Source of the DNA: JADJQU01 sp035490315
GTDB taxonomy: Bacteria; Planctomycetota; UBA1135; GCA-002686595
Direction: 5' to 3'
DNA: 6,512 bases
NCBI GenBank assembly: GCA_035490315.1
Contig: DATHET010000224.1
Location: 1 to 6,512, forward strand
Every line of letters begins with the position of its first letter. Positions within the stretch are counted from its first letter, which is position 1. The notes under the pieces are model-generated. The model saw only the letters and a list, made by a program, of their open reading frames with translations, did not search any database and was not told where the DNA came from. A program made the position numbers and the translations under genes. Below are positions 5,641 to 6,512 of this stretch, piece by piece.

Positions 5641-6246
5641 ATGGGTCTTTCCGCAGGCGAACGGCGGCTCGCGCGGTTGTTCACCGAGGTCGTGCTCGGC
5701 GATTGGGAGAAGCTGCGGCGCGAGCGACAGGCGGCACCCGCGGGCGAGCCCGATCGCGGCTGGCGCGAGTGCGTGCTGCAGGCCCACATTTTCGCGGGCT
5801 TCCCGCGCGTGGTCGAAGCCTATGGCGTGCTCGCGAGCTGCGGCGGTTTGGGAACCATCGAGCCCGAGGAAGTCCTGGCCGAGAGCGATCAACCCGAGCG
5901 CGGCCGCGCCTTGTTCGAGCGCATCTACGAGAAGGAGGCTGTGCGCGTGCGCGAGATGCTGCGCGCCGGCCATCCCGACTTCGAGCGCTGGATCGAGGGC
6001 CACGCCTACGGCCGGATCCTCTCGCGTCCCGGTCTCGAGCCGCGCACGCGCGAGCTGCTCGCTGTGGCGGGCCTCGCCGCGCTTGGACAGGATCGGCAGA
6101 TGGCCAGCCACGCTCGCGGGGCTCTGCGCTGCGGCGCGCGGCCTCAGGAAGTCGGAGAGGTCATCGAAGCCGTGGCTGACTTGATCGATCTCGACCGCCT
6201 GGAGCGCGCGCGAACCGTCTGCGCGCACTTCGGCGGCGGCGCGTAG
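5641..6246 (+). CDS. Carboxymuconolactone decarboxylase-like (AhpD-fold) protein
   Basis: The 201-residue product looks like two related helical halves. The first has WRECVLQAHIFAGFPRVVEAYGVL (41-64). The second has RPGLEPRTRELLAVAGLAAL (129-148) followed by the conserved His157 in ASHARGALRCGARPQEVGEVI. Both match the carboxymuconolactone decarboxylase family, whose members include PcaC and AhpD. No CxxC is present (Cys only at 44, 67, 164 and 194), so an AhpD-type peroxidase-reductase role is unlikely. The region FERIYEKEAVRVREML (92-107) with FERWIEGHAYGRILSRPGL (114-132) resembles the stretch that precedes the core in PcaC-type proteins. The substrate is unknown, and no protocatechuate-pathway gene lies nearby. 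It starts 7 bp after the psd stop with no clear Shine-Dalgarno, so it probably belongs to the psd operon. Confidence 0.8.
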   Translation: MGLSAGERRLARLFTEVVLGDWEKLRRERQAAPAGEPDRGWRECVLQAHIFAGFPRVVEAYGVLASCGGLGTIEPEEVLAESDQPERGRALFERIYEKEAVRVREMLRAGHPDFERWIEGHAYGRILSRPGLEPRTRELLAVAGLAALGQDRQMASHARGALRCGARPQEVGEVIEAVADLIDLDRLERARTVCAHFGGGA

Positions 6247-6249
6247 TCG

Positions 6250-6512
6250 CTACTTGCGCACGCCGGCGTCGATCTTCACGGACTTGACCAGGATCGGCTC
6301 GAGCGAGCGCAGCACGATGCTAGTGCTGCCGCCACGGCCTTGGGGCCGCAGGGAATCCTGCACCTGCAGGGATTCGCCGTTGAGAAACACCTCCCATTGG
6401 CCGCGACCCTGGAAGAGCTCGACGCGCAATTTGTAGCGCTTGCCTCGCTCCAATCCCGCCGTCTCCTTGCCTTTGCGCTGGTCGAGCTGATCGAGCAGGT
6501 CCTTCATGGCAT
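6250..6512 (-). CDS. C-terminal part of a gene running off the window, possibly beta-sandwich (concanavalin/laminin-G-like)
   Basis: The frame ends with TAG at 6252-6250 and stays open to the window edge, so the start lies outside. The ATG at 6507 is internal or uncertain. About 87 codons are visible. Residues counted from that ATG show a charged helix (KDLLDQLDQRKGKE), then YKLRVELFQGRGQWEVFLNGES and SIVLRSLEPILVKSVKIDAG. Alternating strands around a WxVFLNGE turn, ending in a strand with K-I-D/E-G, suggest the last strands of a jelly-roll domain such as those of laminin-G or DUF1080-type glycan-binding proteins. That is a pattern impression, not a firm family call. The gene converges on the upstream CMD-like gene, with 3 bp between the two stop codons. 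Confidence 0.6.
   Translation of the reverse strand, partial: AMKDLLDQLDQRKGKETAGLERGKRYKLRVELFQGRGQWEVFLNGESLQVQDSLRPQGRGGSTSIVLRSLEPILVKSVKIDAGVRK

Overview
The window is compact, GC-rich bacterial chromosomal DNA with strong G/C at third codon positions. I see no IS element, phage gene, tRNA, rRNA or CRISPR array. The organism cannot be fixed from the sequence alone. The GC content, a PRPP synthetase that looks close to planctomycete and deltaproteobacterial-type enzymes, a Gly-rich-tailed exported protein, and sparse Shine-Dalgarno sequences would fit a high-GC Gram-negative lineage such as Planctomycetota or Myxococcota. This is an inference, not a demonstration.

Left half, minus strand, in order of transcription. 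An acyl-CoA dehydrogenase (3759 to 2608) is followed by an unannotated-looking 56-residue single-pass membrane protein (2559 to 2389). Then come glmU (2275 to 980), which makes UDP-GlcNAc, and prs (980 to 30), which makes PRPP. glmU and prs overlap by one base (TGATG), a classic translational-coupling arrangement. A good sigma70-like promoter (TTGACG, 18 bp, TATTCT) sits at the end of the small membrane gene and would drive glmU-prs. The glmU leader holds two tight GC hairpins, and a 10-bp inverted repeat connects that leader to the promoter spacer.

A 257-bp divergent intergenic region (3760-4016) separates this from a plus-strand set of three tightly packed genes. These are an exported coiled-coil protein with a Gly-rich tail (4017-4838), phosphatidylserine decarboxylase psd (4839-5633, ATG directly after the previous TGA), and a carboxymuconolactone-decarboxylase-like protein (5641-6246, 7-bp gap). 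At the right edge a converging minus-strand gene enters the window and ends 3 bp from the previous stop. Only its C-terminal part is visible.

Functionally this is mostly housekeeping: cell-wall precursor and nucleotide precursor synthesis (glmU, prs), phosphatidylethanolamine synthesis (psd) and acyl-CoA oxidation. I find no defence or mobile system. The points most worth a second look are the small membrane gene, the promoter and hairpin arrangement ahead of glmU, the unusual C-terminal end of GlmU, and the unknown exported protein coupled to psd.
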